Positions 7,748 to 17,543 are shown, counted from the stretch's first letter. The stretch: DNA of 64,000 nucleotides from SHVZ01 sp041906305 (GCA_041906305.1 JAYRJL010000001.1:806001-870000); one strand, 5' to 3'. Translations and numbers: made by a program. The notes: a model not told the origin generated them from the letters alone.

Positions 7748-9936
7748 TGATCCCCAATTCGAAGATCACCGACGAGGTCGTCAAGGAACACGGCCTCACC
7801 CCGGACGAGTACGCGCTCCTTCTCAAGATCATGGATCGCGAGCCGACGCTGGCCGAGCTCGGCATCTTCTCGGTCATGTGGAGCGAGCATTGCTCCTACA
7901 AGTCCTCGCGCGTCTGGCTGAAGACCTTCCCGGTCTCGGGGCCCAAGGTCCTGCAGGGACCAGGCGAGAACGCCGGCGCCGTCGACATCGGTGACGGGCT
8001 CGCCGCCGTCTTCAAGATCGAGAGCCACAACCACCCGAGCTTCATCGAGCCCTACCAGGGTGCGGCCACCGGCGTCGGCGGCATCCTTCGCGACGTCTTC
8101 ACGATGGGCGCGCGGCCCATTGCCAATCTGAATGCCTTGCGCTTCGGCGATCCGAAGCACCCGAAGACCAGGCATCTGGTTTCGGGCGTCGTCGCCGGCA
8201 TCGGCGGATACGGCAACTGCATCGGCGTGCCGACGGTCGCGGGTGAGACCAACTTCCATCCCTCATACAACGGCAACATCCTGGTCAACGCGATGACCGT
8301 CGGCCTCGCCAGGGCCGACCGCATCTTCAAGGCGGCGGCGCGTGGCCCGGGCAACCGCGTGCTCTACGTCGGCGCCAAGACCGGCCGCGACGGAATCCAT
8401 GGCGCCACCATGGCGTCGGCCGAGTTCACCGAGGAGTCGGAGGCGAAGCGTCCGACCGTGCAGGTCGGCGATCCGTTCACCGAGAAGCTGCTGCTGGAAG
8501 CCTGCCTCGAACTCATGGCCGAGGACGCGATCGTCGCCATCCAGGACATGGGGGCGGCCGGCCTCACCTCGTCGTCGGTCGAGATGGCGGCGCGCGGCGG
8601 CCTCGGCATCGAGCTCAACCTCGACCATGTGCCGGTGCGCGAGACCGGCATGACCGCCTACGAGATCATGCTGTCGGAGAGCCAGGAGCGCATGCTGCTG
8701 GTGGTGAAGCCGGGCGCCGAGAAGATCGCCGAGCGCATCTTCACCAAGTGGGAGCTCGACTGCGCCGACATCGGCGTGGTGACCGAGACCGGCCATCTGG
8801 TCGTGAAGAAGAACGGCCAGACCGAGATCGACATACCGGTGGCGCCGCTGGTCGACCAGTCGCCGCTCTATCGACGCCCGCACGTTCCGTCGCCGAAGCG
8901 CCCGGTGATCAAGGCCGCGAACACCAAGGCCGCCGACCCGATCGACGCGCTGAAGAAGCTGATGGGCTGCCCGGACCTCGCCTCCAAGCGCTGGATCTGG
9001 GACCAGTACGATCACCTCGTCGGCAACGACACGATCCAGACGCCCGGTGGCGACGCTGCTGTCGTCCGCGTGCGCGACACCCGCAAGGCGCTGGCGATGG
9101 TGGTCGACTGCACGCCCCGATACTGCGTCGCCGATCCGAAGACCGGCGGCGCGCAGGCGGTGGTCGAGACCTGGCGCAACCTGACCGCGGTCGGTGCCGA
9201 GCCGATCGCGATCACCGACAACCTCAACTTCGGCAATCCCGAGCGGCCCGAGATCATGGGCCAGATCGTCGGTTGCATTGAAGGCATGGGCGAGGCCTGC
9301 CGGGCGCTCGACTACCCGGTCATCTCCGGCAACGTCTCGCTCTACAACGAGACCAACGGCCAGGGCATCCTGCCGACCCCGGTGGTCGGCGGCGTCGGTC
9401 TCATCGACGAGTACACGAAGACCGTTGGCCTCGCCCTCTCGAAGCCGAACCTCACGCTGTTCGTGCTCGGCGAGACCACCGGCTGGCTCGGCGCCTCCCT
9501 CTACCTCCGCGAGATCGCGGGGTGGGAAGAGGGCGCACCGCCGCCGATCGACCTCGCGCTCGAGAGAAGGACCGGCGACCTGGTCCGCGGCCTGATCCGT
9601 TCCGGCAGGCTGGACGCGTGTCACGACGTCTCGGACGGCGGCCTGCTGGTCGCCGTCGCCGAGATGGCGCTGGCTGGCGGCACGGGCGTGAGGCTCGACG
9701 CCCCGCCGGCCGGGATCCCCGTCCATGCCTGGTGGTACGGCGAGGACCAGGCCCGCTATGTCGTCGCCACGTCGGACCCGGCCGGGGTCCAGGAGGCGGC
9801 AAAGGCCGCCGGTATCCCCCTTCGGAAGCTAGGGGAATCGGCCCCGCGTTCGTTGACGCTGGAGGGGGCCGGTGCCATATCCTTGGACGAGTTGCGCGCC
9901 ATCCATGAGGGATGGCTGCCGAAATACATGAGCTGA
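7747..9936 (+). CDS. purL: Phosphoribosylformylglycinamidine synthase subunit PurL
   Basis: The 729-residue synthetase subunit converts FGAR to FGAM using ATP and ammonia from PurQ. It is the short PurL type (no fused glutaminase), consistent with separate PurS and PurQ. Recognisable segments are MWSEHCSYKSS near residue 40, IESHNHPSFIEPYQGAATGV near 91-110 and the internal repeat HDVSDGGLLVA near 622. The start codon overlaps the purQ stop (TGATG). bolA follows after 3 bases. Confidence 0.97.
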   Translation: MIPNSKITDEVVKEHGLTPDEYALLLKIMDREPTLAELGIFSVMWSEHCSYKSSRVWLKTFPVSGPKVLQGPGENAGAVDIGDGLAAVFKIESHNHPSFIEPYQGAATGVGGILRDVFTMGARPIANLNALRFGDPKHPKTRHLVSGVVAGIGGYGNCIGVPTVAGETNFHPSYNGNILVNAMTVGLARADRIFKAAARGPGNRVLYVGAKTGRDGIHGATMASAEFTEESEAKRPTVQVGDPFTEKLLLEACLELMAEDAIVAIQDMGAAGLTSSSVEMAARGGLGIELNLDHVPVRETGMTAYEIMLSESQERMLLVVKPGAEKIAERIFTKWELDCADIGVVTETGHLVVKKNGQTEIDIPVAPLVDQSPLYRRPHVPSPKRPVIKAANTKAADPIDALKKLMGCPDLASKRWIWDQYDHLVGNDTIQTPGGDAAVVRVRDTRKALAMVVDCTPRYCVADPKTGGAQAVVETWRNLTAVGAEPIAITDNLNFGNPERPEIMGQIVGCIEGMGEACRALDYPVISGNVSLYNETNGQGILPTPVVGGVGLIDEYTKTVGLALSKPNLTLFVLGETTGWLGASLYLREIAGWEEGAPPPIDLALERRTGDLVRGLIRSGRLDACHDVSDGGLLVAVAEMALAGGTGVRLDAPPAGIPVHAWWYGEDQARYVVATSDPAGVQEAAKAAGIPLRKLGESAPRSLTLEGAGAISLDELRAIHEGWLPKYMS

Positions 9937-9939
9937 CCC

Positions 9940-10170
9940 ATGCCGATGGATGCGGGCGAGATCGAGCGGCTGATCCGGGAGTCGATCCCGGACGCGACCG
10001 TTTCGATCGAGGATCTGAGGGGCGACGGCGACCACTATGCCGCCCACGTCACCTCGGCCCAGTTCGCCGGCAAGTCGCGAGTCCAGCAGCACCAGATGGT
10101 TTACCAGGCCCTCAAGGGCCGCATGGGGGGCGAGCTGCACGCGCTGGCCCTCCAGACCTCGACTCCCTGA
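9940..10170 (+). CDS. BolA/IbaG family protein
   Basis: The 76-residue product has the BolA fold signature, including DHYAAHV, a conserved RVQQHQMVYQALKG helix and an invariant His, typical of the YrbA/IbaG branch. These proteins pair with monothiol glutaredoxins to bind a shared 2Fe-2S cluster and influence iron homeostasis. The very next gene is exactly such a glutaredoxin (grxD), 16 bases downstream, so the two probably form a complex. It starts 3 bases after purL. Confidence 0.9.
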   Translation: MPMDAGEIERLIRESIPDATVSIEDLRGDGDHYAAHVTSAQFAGKSRVQQHQMVYQALKGRMGGELHALALQTSTP

Positions 10171-10186
10171 TCAAGGACAAGCCGCC

Positions 10187-10534
<348 letters not shown>

Positions 10535-10552
10535 CCCATCGCTTCGAAGTTG

Positions 10553-10590
10553 AAAGGGCGCGGAGCCGAGTTCCGCGCCCTTTTCGTTTC
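10553..10590. terminator. Bidirectional terminator between grxD and the dienelactone hydrolase
   Basis: AAA plus GGGCGCGGA (10553-10564) pairs with TCCGCGCCC plus TTT (10572-10583), giving a 12-bp stem, 7-base loop and T-rich tail (TTTTCGTTTC). The A-run on the other side lets it serve the convergent minus-strand gene too. Confidence 0.8.
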
Positions 10591-11255
10591 TAGCCGACGT
10601 TCTTGCGGAACAGTTCCAGCGTGCGCTCGCGGGCGATCCTGGCGGAGACCGGCTCCCAGCTCGCGCGCTCGTCGCAGTTGAAGCCGTGGTCGGCCGGGTA
10701 GATGTAGATCGCGACGTCGGGCCGAGCTTTCCGGATGATCTCGACGTCGGCCAGCGGGATGCCCTTGTCGCGCTCGCCGAAATGCAGCTGCGTCGGGCAG
10801 CCGGGCTTCTCGTCCTTGTGCGGCACGATCGCGCCGCCGTAGTAGCCGGATGCGGCCTGCACGCCGAGGCGCGTCGCGCACAGGAAGGCGAGCGAGCCGC
10901 CCCAGCAGTAGCCGACGACGCCGACACGGCCGGCGGAGCCCGCGGTGGTGACGGCGACCTGAAGGTCCTTCAGTACATCGTCGAGCGCCAGCTTCTGGCG
11001 CGTGTCGCGGCCGGCGGGGATGTCGGTCGGGCCGTATCCCAGCTCGATGCCCGGCTTCACGCGGTCGAACAGCGCCGGCGCCACGCACATGTAGCCGTCG
11101 GCGGCATAGCCGTCGGCGATCTTCCGGATGTGCTGGTTGACGCCGAAGATCTCCTGGATGACGACGAGGCCGCCGCGCGGCTTGCCCGAGGGCTGGGCGA
11201 TATAGGCATCGAAACTGTGCCCGTCGGACGCCGTGAGCTTGATCGTCTCCGCCAT
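10590..11255 (-). CDS. Dienelactone hydrolase family protein
   Basis: The 221-residue alpha/beta hydrolase has a cysteine nucleophile elbow GYCWGG (Cys117), with the Asp in GERDKGIP (about 163) and His in ADHGF (190) completing the triad. This Cys-Asp-His arrangement is the dienelactone hydrolase type; true dienelactone hydrolases open the lactone ring in chlorocatechol breakdown, but no catechol genes are nearby, so the substrate is unknown. No signal peptide, hence cytosolic. It ends in a shared terminator with grxD and starts 40 bp from the EamA transporter's 3' end. Confidence 0.88.
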   Translation of the reverse strand: MAETIKLTASDGHSFDAYIAQPSGKPRGGLVVIQEIFGVNQHIRKIADGYAADGYMCVAPALFDRVKPGIELGYGPTDIPAGRDTRQKLALDDVLKDLQVAVTTAGSAGRVGVVGYCWGGSLAFLCATRLGVQAASGYYGGAIVPHKDEKPGCPTQLHFGERDKGIPLADVEIIRKARPDVAIYIYPADHGFNCDERASWEPVSARIARERTLELFRKNVG

Positions 11256-11295
11256 GCTGGTCTCCGATAGAGGGGATGGGGGAACTATAGCCGGG

Positions 11296-12177
11296 TCACC
11301 GGCGCTGCGCGATGAACACGCCGGCCAGGATCGCGGTCGCCGAGACGACCAGCGGCAGGGTCAGCGGCTCGCCGAGCAGCCAGAGCGCGGCGAACACGCC
11401 GGCCGGCGTCTGCAGGAACTGCACGAGGCCGATGCGTGCGATCCCGCCGACGCCGAGCGACCAGTACCAGGCGACATAGGCGACGATGCTCGATCCGATC
11501 GCGAGCTGCGCGATGGCGAACCAGGGGAGCGCCGGAATCTGGTCGAGCTGCTGGACCGTGGCCAGGAACGGCAAGGCGGGGGCGAGAACGACGCTCGCGA
11601 TGCCCACGGACCAAAGCGTTGCCGACAACGCGGCGTAGCCTGCCTGCTGCAGACGGCCGCCGGCCACGTAGCCGACCGAAGCGATGCAGCCTGCGGCGAG
11701 CACGACCATGTCGCCGATCAGCGTTGCGCCGCTGCTGTCGAGGTCGCGGCCCCAGACCAGCGCGAACTCTCCGGAAAGCGCGATCGCCGAGCCGATCCAC
11801 CACATGCGTCCGGGAAGCCGGCGCTCGACCGAAGAAGCGACGAGACCGGTCGCGAGCGGGCTGACCGCCAGGATCAGCGCCGCATGCGAGGCCGATGTCA
11901 TGTGCTGGCCGACATTGAAAAGCAGCGGGAACACGATCATGCCGGTCACGCTGGAGATAGCGAGCAGCACGAGGAGCGGGCGCGTCCTCGGCGGTGCGAT
12001 ACGGAGGAGCAGGATCGCGGGCCAGGCGACGAGGCCCGACAAAGTCATGCGGAGCACGCCGACGAGGATGGGATCGACGACCTCGACCGCGACCTTGGCC
12101 GCGACCGGCGTCAGCCCCCAGAGCGTCACCGCGAAGACGGCGACGGCCAGGGGAGCGGCCGGCCGCGCCCCCGTCAT
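11296..12177 (-). CDS. DMT superfamily (EamA) transporter
   Basis: The 293-residue product is strongly hydrophobic with about ten membrane helices in two EamA repeats (roughly 10-135 and 150-290), the second ending in the common LLGEPLTLPLVVSATAILAG pattern. EamA members export or import metabolites such as amino acids; no substrate can be inferred. It lies 13 bp downstream of ychF on the same strand and may be the last gene of the prs-rplY-pth-ychF run. Confidence 0.88.
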   Translation of the reverse strand: MTGARPAAPLAVAVFAVTLWGLTPVAAKVAVEVVDPILVGVLRMTLSGLVAWPAILLLRIAPPRTRPLLVLLAISSVTGMIVFPLLFNVGQHMTSASHAALILAVSPLATGLVASSVERRLPGRMWWIGSAIALSGEFALVWGRDLDSSGATLIGDMVVLAAGCIASVGYVAGGRLQQAGYAALSATLWSVGIASVVLAPALPFLATVQQLDQIPALPWFAIAQLAIGSSIVAYVAWYWSLGVGGIARIGLVQFLQTPAGVFAALWLLGEPLTLPLVVSATAILAGVFIAQRR

Positions 12178-12190
12178 GCGCCGGGCCGGG

Positions 12191-13291
12191 TCATACGTTG
12201 AAGCGGAAGTGCAGGATGTCGCCGTCCTTCACGACGTAATCGGCGCCCTCGACCCGCATCTTGCCGGCGTCCTTCACCGCCTGCTCGCTTCCGAGCGCGA
12301 CGAAGTCGTCGTAGGCGATGGTCTCGGCGCGGATGAAGCCGCGCTCGAAATCGGTGTGGATCGCGCCGGCCGCCTCCGGTGCCTTGGCGCCGCCATGGAC
12401 CGTCCAGGCATGCGCTTCCTTCGGCCCCACGGTGAAGAACGTGATGAGGTCGAGCAGGCCGTAGCCAGCGCGGATCACGCGGGCGAGGCCGGTCTCCTCG
12501 AGTCCCAGATCGGCGAGGAACACCTTCCGCTCCTCGGGATCGGAGAGTTGAGCGACTTCCGCCTCGATCGCTGCCGAGATCACGACGAACGCCGCGCCTT
12601 CGGCCTTCGCCATGGCCGCGACCTTCGCCGAGATGGCGTTGCCGTTCGCGGCCGAGCCTTCCTCGACGTTGGCGACGTAGAGCACGGGCTTGGACGTGAT
12701 GAGCTGCAGGCCCTTTAGAATCTTCTTCTCGTCGTCGGAGACCTTCACCGTGCGCGCGGCCTTGCCGGCACGTAGCGCTTCCAGAACGCGCTCGGCGACG
12801 GCGAGGCGCTCCTTCGATTCCTTGTCGCCGCCGCGGGCCTTCTTCTGGTCCGCGTTCACGCGGCGTTCGAGGCTGTCGAGGTCGGAGAGCATCAGCTCGG
12901 TCTCGACCGTCTCGGCATCGCGCAGCGGATCGATCGAGCCTTCGACATGGGTGATGTCGCCGGACTCGAAGCAGCGCAGCACGTGGACGATCGCGTCCAC
13001 CTCGCGGATGTTGCCGAGGAACTGGTTGCCGAGGCCCTCGCCCTTGGAGGCGCCGCGCACGAGCCCTGCGATGTCGACGAACTCGAGCGAGGTCGGCACG
13101 GTCTTCACCGATTTAGCCAGCTTGGCCAGCGTATCGAGGCGCGGATCGGGAACCGGCACGCGGCCGACGTTGGGCTCGATCGTGCAGAACGGATAGTTCG
13201 CCGCGGCGGCGGCCGCGGTCTCGGTCAGTGCGTTGAAGAGCGTCGACTTGCCGACATTGGGCAGGCCGACGATGCCGCAGTTGAAGCCCAT
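12191..13291 (-). CDS. ychF: Ribosome-binding ATPase/GTPase YchF (OLA1 family)
   Basis: The 366-residue product has the Walker A GLPNVGKSTLFNAL at residues 8-21, the G3 DIAGLVRGAS region (about 74) and NVEE in place of the usual NKxD, the change that makes YchF prefer ATP. The C-terminal TGS-like part contains AHAWTVHGG and ends in VVKDGDILHFRFNV. YchF binds ribosomes and modulates stress responses. It follows pth with one base between, a pairing common in bacteria. Confidence 0.97.
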   Translation of the reverse strand: MGFNCGIVGLPNVGKSTLFNALTETAAAAAANYPFCTIEPNVGRVPVPDPRLDTLAKLAKSVKTVPTSLEFVDIAGLVRGASKGEGLGNQFLGNIREVDAIVHVLRCFESGDITHVEGSIDPLRDAETVETELMLSDLDSLERRVNADQKKARGGDKESKERLAVAERVLEALRAGKAARTVKVSDDEKKILKGLQLITSKPVLYVANVEEGSAANGNAISAKVAAMAKAEGAAFVVISAAIEAEVAQLSDPEERKVFLADLGLEETGLARVIRAGYGLLDLITFFTVGPKEAHAWTVHGGAKAPEAAGAIHTDFERGFIRAETIAYDDFVALGSEQAVKDAGKMRVEGADYVVKDGDILHFRFNV

Positions 13292-13292
13292 G

Positions 13293-13919
13293 TCAGGTCT
13301 CTGGCTCGGTCTTGGAGGGAGGAGGATCTTTGCGCGGCGGCTTCGGCCGCGGCGGGAAGAGCGCGATCGCGCAGCGGTTCATGTATTCGCCGTCGCGCCC
13401 TTCGATGAGCAGCGGAGCCTCGGCGGCGACCACGTCGAGCAGCTTCTCCAGCCACTCGCGGTCGGCCTTGGCGAAATCGTTGAGCACCCAGGCATGGACC
13501 AGGTCCTTGTGCCCGGGGTGGCCGACACCGAGGCGCACGCGCCAGAAATTCGGGTCGGTGAGGCCGGCGATGGAGCGGATGCCGTTGTGGCCGCCGGAGC
13601 CGCCATTGAGCTTCACCTTCACCCGGCCTGGCTCGAGGTCGATCTCGTCGTAGAAGACGACCGTCTTCTCCGCCGGGATCTTGAAGAAGCGCTGGGCGTC
13701 GCCGACCGCCTCGCCCGAGACGTTCATGTAGGTCATCGGCTTGAGCAGGAGCACCTTGTCGCCGGCGATCGTGCCGTCGGAAGCAAGGCCGCGAAAGCGC
13801 GACCGCCACGACTGGAAGCCGTGGCGGTCGTGGATTCGATCTACCGCCATGAACCCGATGTTGTGGCGGTTGCCGGCATCCCCGGGCCGGGGATTGCCCA
13901 GCCCGGTGAAAAGCCACAT
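13293..13919 (-). CDS. pth: Peptidyl-tRNA hydrolase
   Basis: The 208-residue product recycles stalled peptidyl-tRNAs by cleaving the ester bond. The catalytic region is complete: GLGNP at 6-10, NRHNIGF at 17-23 (His) and GGHNGIRSI further on, with the Asp in YDEID. The last 25 residues are a proline- and lysine-rich tail beyond the usual family end. It sits between rplY (8 bases away) and ychF (1 base). Confidence 0.96.
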   Translation of the reverse strand: MWLFTGLGNPRPGDAGNRHNIGFMAVDRIHDRHGFQSWRSRFRGLASDGTIAGDKVLLLKPMTYMNVSGEAVGDAQRFFKIPAEKTVVFYDEIDLEPGRVKVKLNGGSGGHNGIRSIAGLTDPNFWRVRLGVGHPGHKDLVHAWVLNDFAKADREWLEKLLDVVAAEAPLLIEGRDGEYMNRCAIALFPPRPKPPRKDPPPSKTEPET

Positions 13920-13927
13920 GGCGTCGG

Positions 13928-14638
13928 CTACTTCTTGTCGCCCTTCTTGTCGCCACCAGCGGCGGGAGCAGCCGCACCGGCAGCCGGCGCAGCCGCACCG
14001 GCGGCACCAGGAGCAGCAGCGGCGGCAGCATCGCCTTCGGTCGCCGCAGCGGCGACCGGCGTCTCTTCGACGTAGACCGTCGGCGCGGCGATCGAGGCGA
14101 TGGTGAAATCGCGTCCGATCGTCGGCTTCACGCCCTCAGGCAGCTTCACATGGCTGATGTGGATCGAGTCGCCGATGTCGAGGCCGGTCAGGTCGGCGGT
14201 GAACAGCTCGGGGATCGAGTCCGCGAGGCAGTACACTTCGACCGCGTGACGCACGACGTTGAGCACGCCGCCGCGCTTCAGGCCCGGGGCGGCTGCCTCG
14301 TTCTCGAAGTGGATCGGCACCGCGACCGTGATGCGGGTCTTCGGACCGACGCGCAGGAAGTCGGCGTGGATCGGACGATCCTTCACCGGATCCAGCTGCA
14401 CTTCGCGCGGCAGAACGCGGTGGCTCTCGCCGTCGACGGTCACCGTCGCCAGGCGCGCGAAGAAGCTCTCCTTGTTGGCGACGCGCTCGAGGGCGCGCTG
14501 CTCGATCGAGATCAGAAGAGGGGCCTTCTTGTCGCCATAGATGACGCCGGGAACCCGATCGTTACGACGGGTTGCCCGGGCGGCCCCCTTTCCGGCCCGG
14601 TCTCGCCGCTCGGCGGCGAGGGTCACATTCTCAGCCAT
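13928..14638 (-). CDS. rplY: 50S ribosomal protein L25/general stress protein Ctc
   Basis: The 236-residue product is the long Ctc-type L25, which binds 5S rRNA. The N-terminal L25 domain (about 6-95) contains RNDRVPGVIYG and VLPREVQLDPVKDRP, and the beta domain follows to about 185. The last 45 residues are an Ala/Pro/Gly low-complexity tail made of repeated AAAPAAG units ending in two GDKK copies. AAGGAG precedes the ATG at 14638. It lies 96 bp downstream of prs. Confidence 0.95.
   Translation of the reverse strand: MAENVTLAAERRDRAGKGAARATRRNDRVPGVIYGDKKAPLLISIEQRALERVANKESFFARLATVTVDGESHRVLPREVQLDPVKDRPIHADFLRVGPKTRITVAVPIHFENEAAAPGLKRGGVLNVVRHAVEVYCLADSIPELFTADLTGLDIGDSIHISHVKLPEGVKPTIGRDFTIASIAAPTVYVEETPVAAAATEGDAAAAAAPGAAGAAAPAAGAAAPAAGGDKKGDKK
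13940..14045 (-). repeat. Low-complexity coding repeat in the rplY tail
   Basis: Imperfect GCC/GCA-Pro-Gly codon repeats encode AAAPGAAGAAAPAAGAAAP-like sequence at the C-terminus of L25. The near-identical units (for example the repeated GCAGCCGCACCGGC block) make the tract prone to slippage-driven length change. Confidence 0.6.
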
Positions 14639-14734
14639 GTCACATCGACTCCTTGGTCAAACTGAATGGGCCACGTCGGCCCGGTGCATCCGATCCGGCC
14701 TCCAGGGGTGCCGGCATCGGAATCTCGGTGAATT

Positions 14735-15667
14735 CTAGTCGAAAAGGCTCGAAACCGAACGTTCCTCGCTGATCCGGCGCATCGCCTCGGCGACGAGGTG
14801 CGCGATCGGCAGCTGGCGGATGTTGCGGGAATTGCGGACGGCCTCGGTCGCGGCGATCGAGTCCGTGATCACCATCTCCTCGAGCGGCGACTTGCCGATG
14901 CGGTCGACCGCCTGGCCTGAGAGCACGCCATGGGTGCAGTAGGCGGAGACCGCGACCGCACCTTCGGCCATCAGGGCCTCGGCCGCGTTGCAGAGGGTGC
15001 CGCCGGAATCGACGATGTCGTCGACCATGACGCAGCGCCGGCCCTTCACGTCGCCGATCACGTTCATGACCTCGGAGACGCCGGCGCGCTCGCGCCGCTT
15101 GTCGATGATCGCGAGGTCACACTCGAGCCGCCTGGCGACGTGCCGGGCGCGGGCGACGCCGCCGACGTCGGGCGAGACCACGACCAGCTCGGCGCCGTCA
15201 TGGCGGTTCTGGATGTCCTTCACGAAGTCGGGCGCGGCATACAGGTTGTCGAGGGGCACGTCGAAGAAGCCCTGGATCTGGTCGGCATGCAGGTCGATGG
15301 TCAGCACGCGATCGGCGCCGGCGGTCGTGATCAGGTTGGCCACCAGCTTGGCCGAGATCGGCGTGCGCGGGCCGGACTTGCGGTCCTGACGAGCGTATCC
15401 GTAATAGGGCAGCACCGCGGTGATGCGGCGGGCGGACGAGCGGCGGAGCGCGTCGATCGCGACCAGCAGCTCCATCAGGTGGTCGTTCGCCGGGAATGAG
15501 GTCGACTGCACGAGGAACACGTCCTCGCCACGGATGTTCTCGTGGATCTCGACGAAAACTTCCTGGTCGTTGAAGCGCTTCACCGAGGCCTTCACCAGCG
15601 GAAGGTTCAGATACGCGCAAATCGCCTCGGCCAGCGGCCGATTGCTGTTGCCCGTCATGACCTTCAT
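14735..15667 (-). CDS. prs: Ribose-phosphate pyrophosphokinase (PRPP synthase)
   Basis: The 310-residue class I PRPP synthase makes phosphoribosyl pyrophosphate from ribose-5-phosphate and ATP, feeding the purine genes found elsewhere in the window, plus pyrimidine, His and Trp synthesis. Motifs are FNDQEVFVEI, the flexible-loop ARQDRKSGPRTPISAKLVA, the metal-binding DLHADQIQGFF and the PRPP loop VDDIVDSGGTL. Length matches the family. AAAGGGG precedes the ATG at 15667. It is first of a minus-strand run into rplY and pth. Confidence 0.97.
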   Translation of the reverse strand: MKVMTGNSNRPLAEAICAYLNLPLVKASVKRFNDQEVFVEIHENIRGEDVFLVQSTSFPANDHLMELLVAIDALRRSSARRITAVLPYYGYARQDRKSGPRTPISAKLVANLITTAGADRVLTIDLHADQIQGFFDVPLDNLYAAPDFVKDIQNRHDGAELVVVSPDVGGVARARHVARRLECDLAIIDKRRERAGVSEVMNVIGDVKGRRCVMVDDIVDSGGTLCNAAEALMAEGAVAVSAYCTHGVLSGQAVDRIGKSPLEEMVITDSIAATEAVRNSRNIRQLPIAHLVAEAMRRISEERSVSSLFD

Positions 15668-15801
15668 GCGTTGGACCCCTTTGGCCGGGGGGCGCGAGAC
15701 CCCGGTCCCCGACGACGCCCGTCACCGTCGGCGCGCGGTTTCTAGCAGGGGGGCGGGAGGCTGTAAATGTCTGGCGGGTGCGGCAAAAGGCGGTTCGAGC
15801 A

Positions 15802-16911
15802 TTACTCGAACAAAACAAGAACTCCAGTGTAGCCGTAAAGCCGGCTGGCCGAGATCTCGCCATTCCCGAAGAAGCCGGTCAGGGGAAAGGTGCCGAGGGA
15901 TTTCGCGATCGTCTCCGCCTCGGTCGATTCCCCCTGGAACAGGTGCGGCCCGCGGGCGACGCAGGAATAGTAGAGGCCGGCGGCCGGGAGGGCGTTCCGC
16001 CGGGCCTTGAGGCGCCCCAGCATGCGATCCAGGTCTTCGGCGGCGGTCGCGGGGTCGCGGCGGCAGAAGGTGACGCGGTCGCCGGCGGTGACCTCGTCGC
16101 CGATGCCGATCCAGCCGCGGTCCGGATCGACCCCGATCAGGTTTCGGACCAGGTAGTCCCCGGTATCGGATCCGGGTACCGCGAGCGCCACATGGAGCGC
16201 CTGGGGCTTCTGGCCCGAGGCTTCCAGGTCGGCCTTCAGGACCTCGACTGCCGGCTTCCCTTCGATCGCCTTGATGACGTTGCCCTCGGCGTCGCTCACC
16301 AGGCGCGACGGGCCGATCGGTGAGCAGCCCTGGGACAGTCCGCAGGCGACGGCGACGTCGCCGGCGAACAGCACGCCGGAGATCCCGCCCTCGGCGGCAC
16401 CGGCACCCGTTCCGGCTACCTGGGCGTGGCGGCTGCGCGAGGCGGTGAGGCCGCCGACCAGGTAGCAGGGAAGCTCGTCGGCGAGCCGCGCCACCATCTC
16501 GGGCGTCTTCGGATTGCGCGGATCGGCATGCACGACACCGAAGCCCGGCTGCCTCGCCGCGATCCAGTCGCCGTGGTCGCGCCGGAAACGGTCCATGCCG
16601 TGCTCGAGCCCGGAAAAGATCCGGAACGAATCCTTGGGAAGCGCGCCGACCATCACCGACAGCGCCGGCCGGTCGAAGTAGCCGGCGGATGCGGCGCTCA
16701 CGCCAAGGCCGACGGTGCCGACCCAGTCCTTCACCCCCGTTGCCTCGCGCAGCCGCCCGACCAGCGACGGCAGCTCGGCTGCGAAGGTGTCGGTCGTGTA
16801 GACGAAGCCGAGATTGGCGCCCTCGGGCAGCGGCGAGAGGCCGGCGAGCGTGCGCGCGACCGCTTCGTCGGCGTCGTCGTCGGCCGCGTGCGAGGAGACG
16901 AACGCGCTCAT
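15802..16911 (-). CDS. FIST domain sensor protein
   Basis: The 369-residue product has the FIST N-terminal domain (about 1-190; GVSAASAGYFDRPALSVMVG) and FIST C domain (about 205-350; GLYYSCVARG and the closing FGNGEISASRLYGYTGVLV). FIST domains are thought to bind small ligands such as amino acids and often sit in signal-transduction proteins; here it stands alone without kinase or cyclase domains. ATG 16911 overlaps the stop of the GDSL esterase (ATGA), so it is chosen over the longer open frame. No membrane segment is seen. Confidence 0.85.
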   Translation of the reverse strand: MSAFVSSHAADDDADEAVARTLAGLSPLPEGANLGFVYTTDTFAAELPSLVGRLREATGVKDWVGTVGLGVSAASAGYFDRPALSVMVGALPKDSFRIFSGLEHGMDRFRRDHGDWIAARQPGFGVVHADPRNPKTPEMVARLADELPCYLVGGLTASRSRHAQVAGTGAGAAEGGISGVLFAGDVAVACGLSQGCSPIGPSRLVSDAEGNVIKAIEGKPAVEVLKADLEASGQKPQALHVALAVPGSDTGDYLVRNLIGVDPDRGWIGIGDEVTAGDRVTFCRRDPATAAEDLDRMLGRLKARRNALPAAGLYYSCVARGPHLFQGESTEAETIAKSLGTFPLTGFFGNGEISASRLYGYTGVLVLFE

Positions 16912-17543
16912 CCCGGCGCCGGCATCTCGATGAGCTGCTTCACCAGCGGCGCCAGCCGTCCGACGATGATCTTCACGCCCTCGGCGTTCGGATGGATGCC
17001 GTCCTTCTGGTTCAGCTTCGGCTCGAGCGCGACGCCATCGAGCAGGAACGGATAGAGCGGCACGTCGTGCTTGTCGGCGAGGCGCGGAAAGATCGCGGCG
17101 AATTCCTCGCGGTACTCGGGCCCCAGGTTGAGCGGCGCCAGCATGCCGAGGAGCATCACCTTCACGTTCTTTGCCTTGAGGCGGGAGATGATGGTGTCGA
17201 GATTCTCGTAGGCCTTGGCCGGGCTCAGGCCGCGGAGCGCGTCGTTTGCGCCGAGCGCGACCAGCGCGTAGGCCGGGTTGTCGGCGAGCGCCCAGTCGAG
17301 GCGGGCGAGCCCGCCGGCCGTGGTGTCGCCGGAGACACCGCCGTTCAGGATCACGACGTCGAGGCCCTGGCCCTTCAGCACCGCCTCGAGCTGGGACGGC
17401 AGCGACTCCGCGACCTGCAGGCCGAAGCCGGCGGTCAGGCTGTCGCCCAGCATCAGCACGCGCGCCGGTGCCGCGGATGCTTGTCCGACAAGGAGGCACA
17501 AAGCCGCGAGCGCGGCGGCCAATCCGTTGACAATCCTCTTCAA
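16908..17543 (-). CDS. tesA: GDSL-type arylesterase/lysophospholipase (TesA-like)
   Basis: The product has a signal peptide (about 1-24, ending QASA) followed by the SGNH hydrolase blocks: GDSLTAGFG (Ser, block I), GVSGDT (Gly, block II), GANDALRG (Asn, block III) and DGIHPN (Asp/His, block V). TesA-type enzymes are periplasmic esterases/thioesterases. I take TTG 17543 because AAAGGTGG lies just upstream; an in-frame TTG at 17558 is an alternative. The divergent ABC transporter pair is the classic tesA-ybbA-ybbP arrangement. Confidence 0.9.
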   Translation of the reverse strand: MKRIVNGLAAALAALCLLVGQASAAPARVLMLGDSLTAGFGLQVAESLPSQLEAVLKGQGLDVVILNGGVSGDTTAGGLARLDWALADNPAYALVALGANDALRGLSPAKAYENLDTIISRLKAKNVKVMLLGMLAPLNLGPEYREEFAAIFPRLADKHDVPLYPFLLDGVALEPKLNQKDGIHPNAEGVKIIVGRLAPLVKQLIEMPAPG

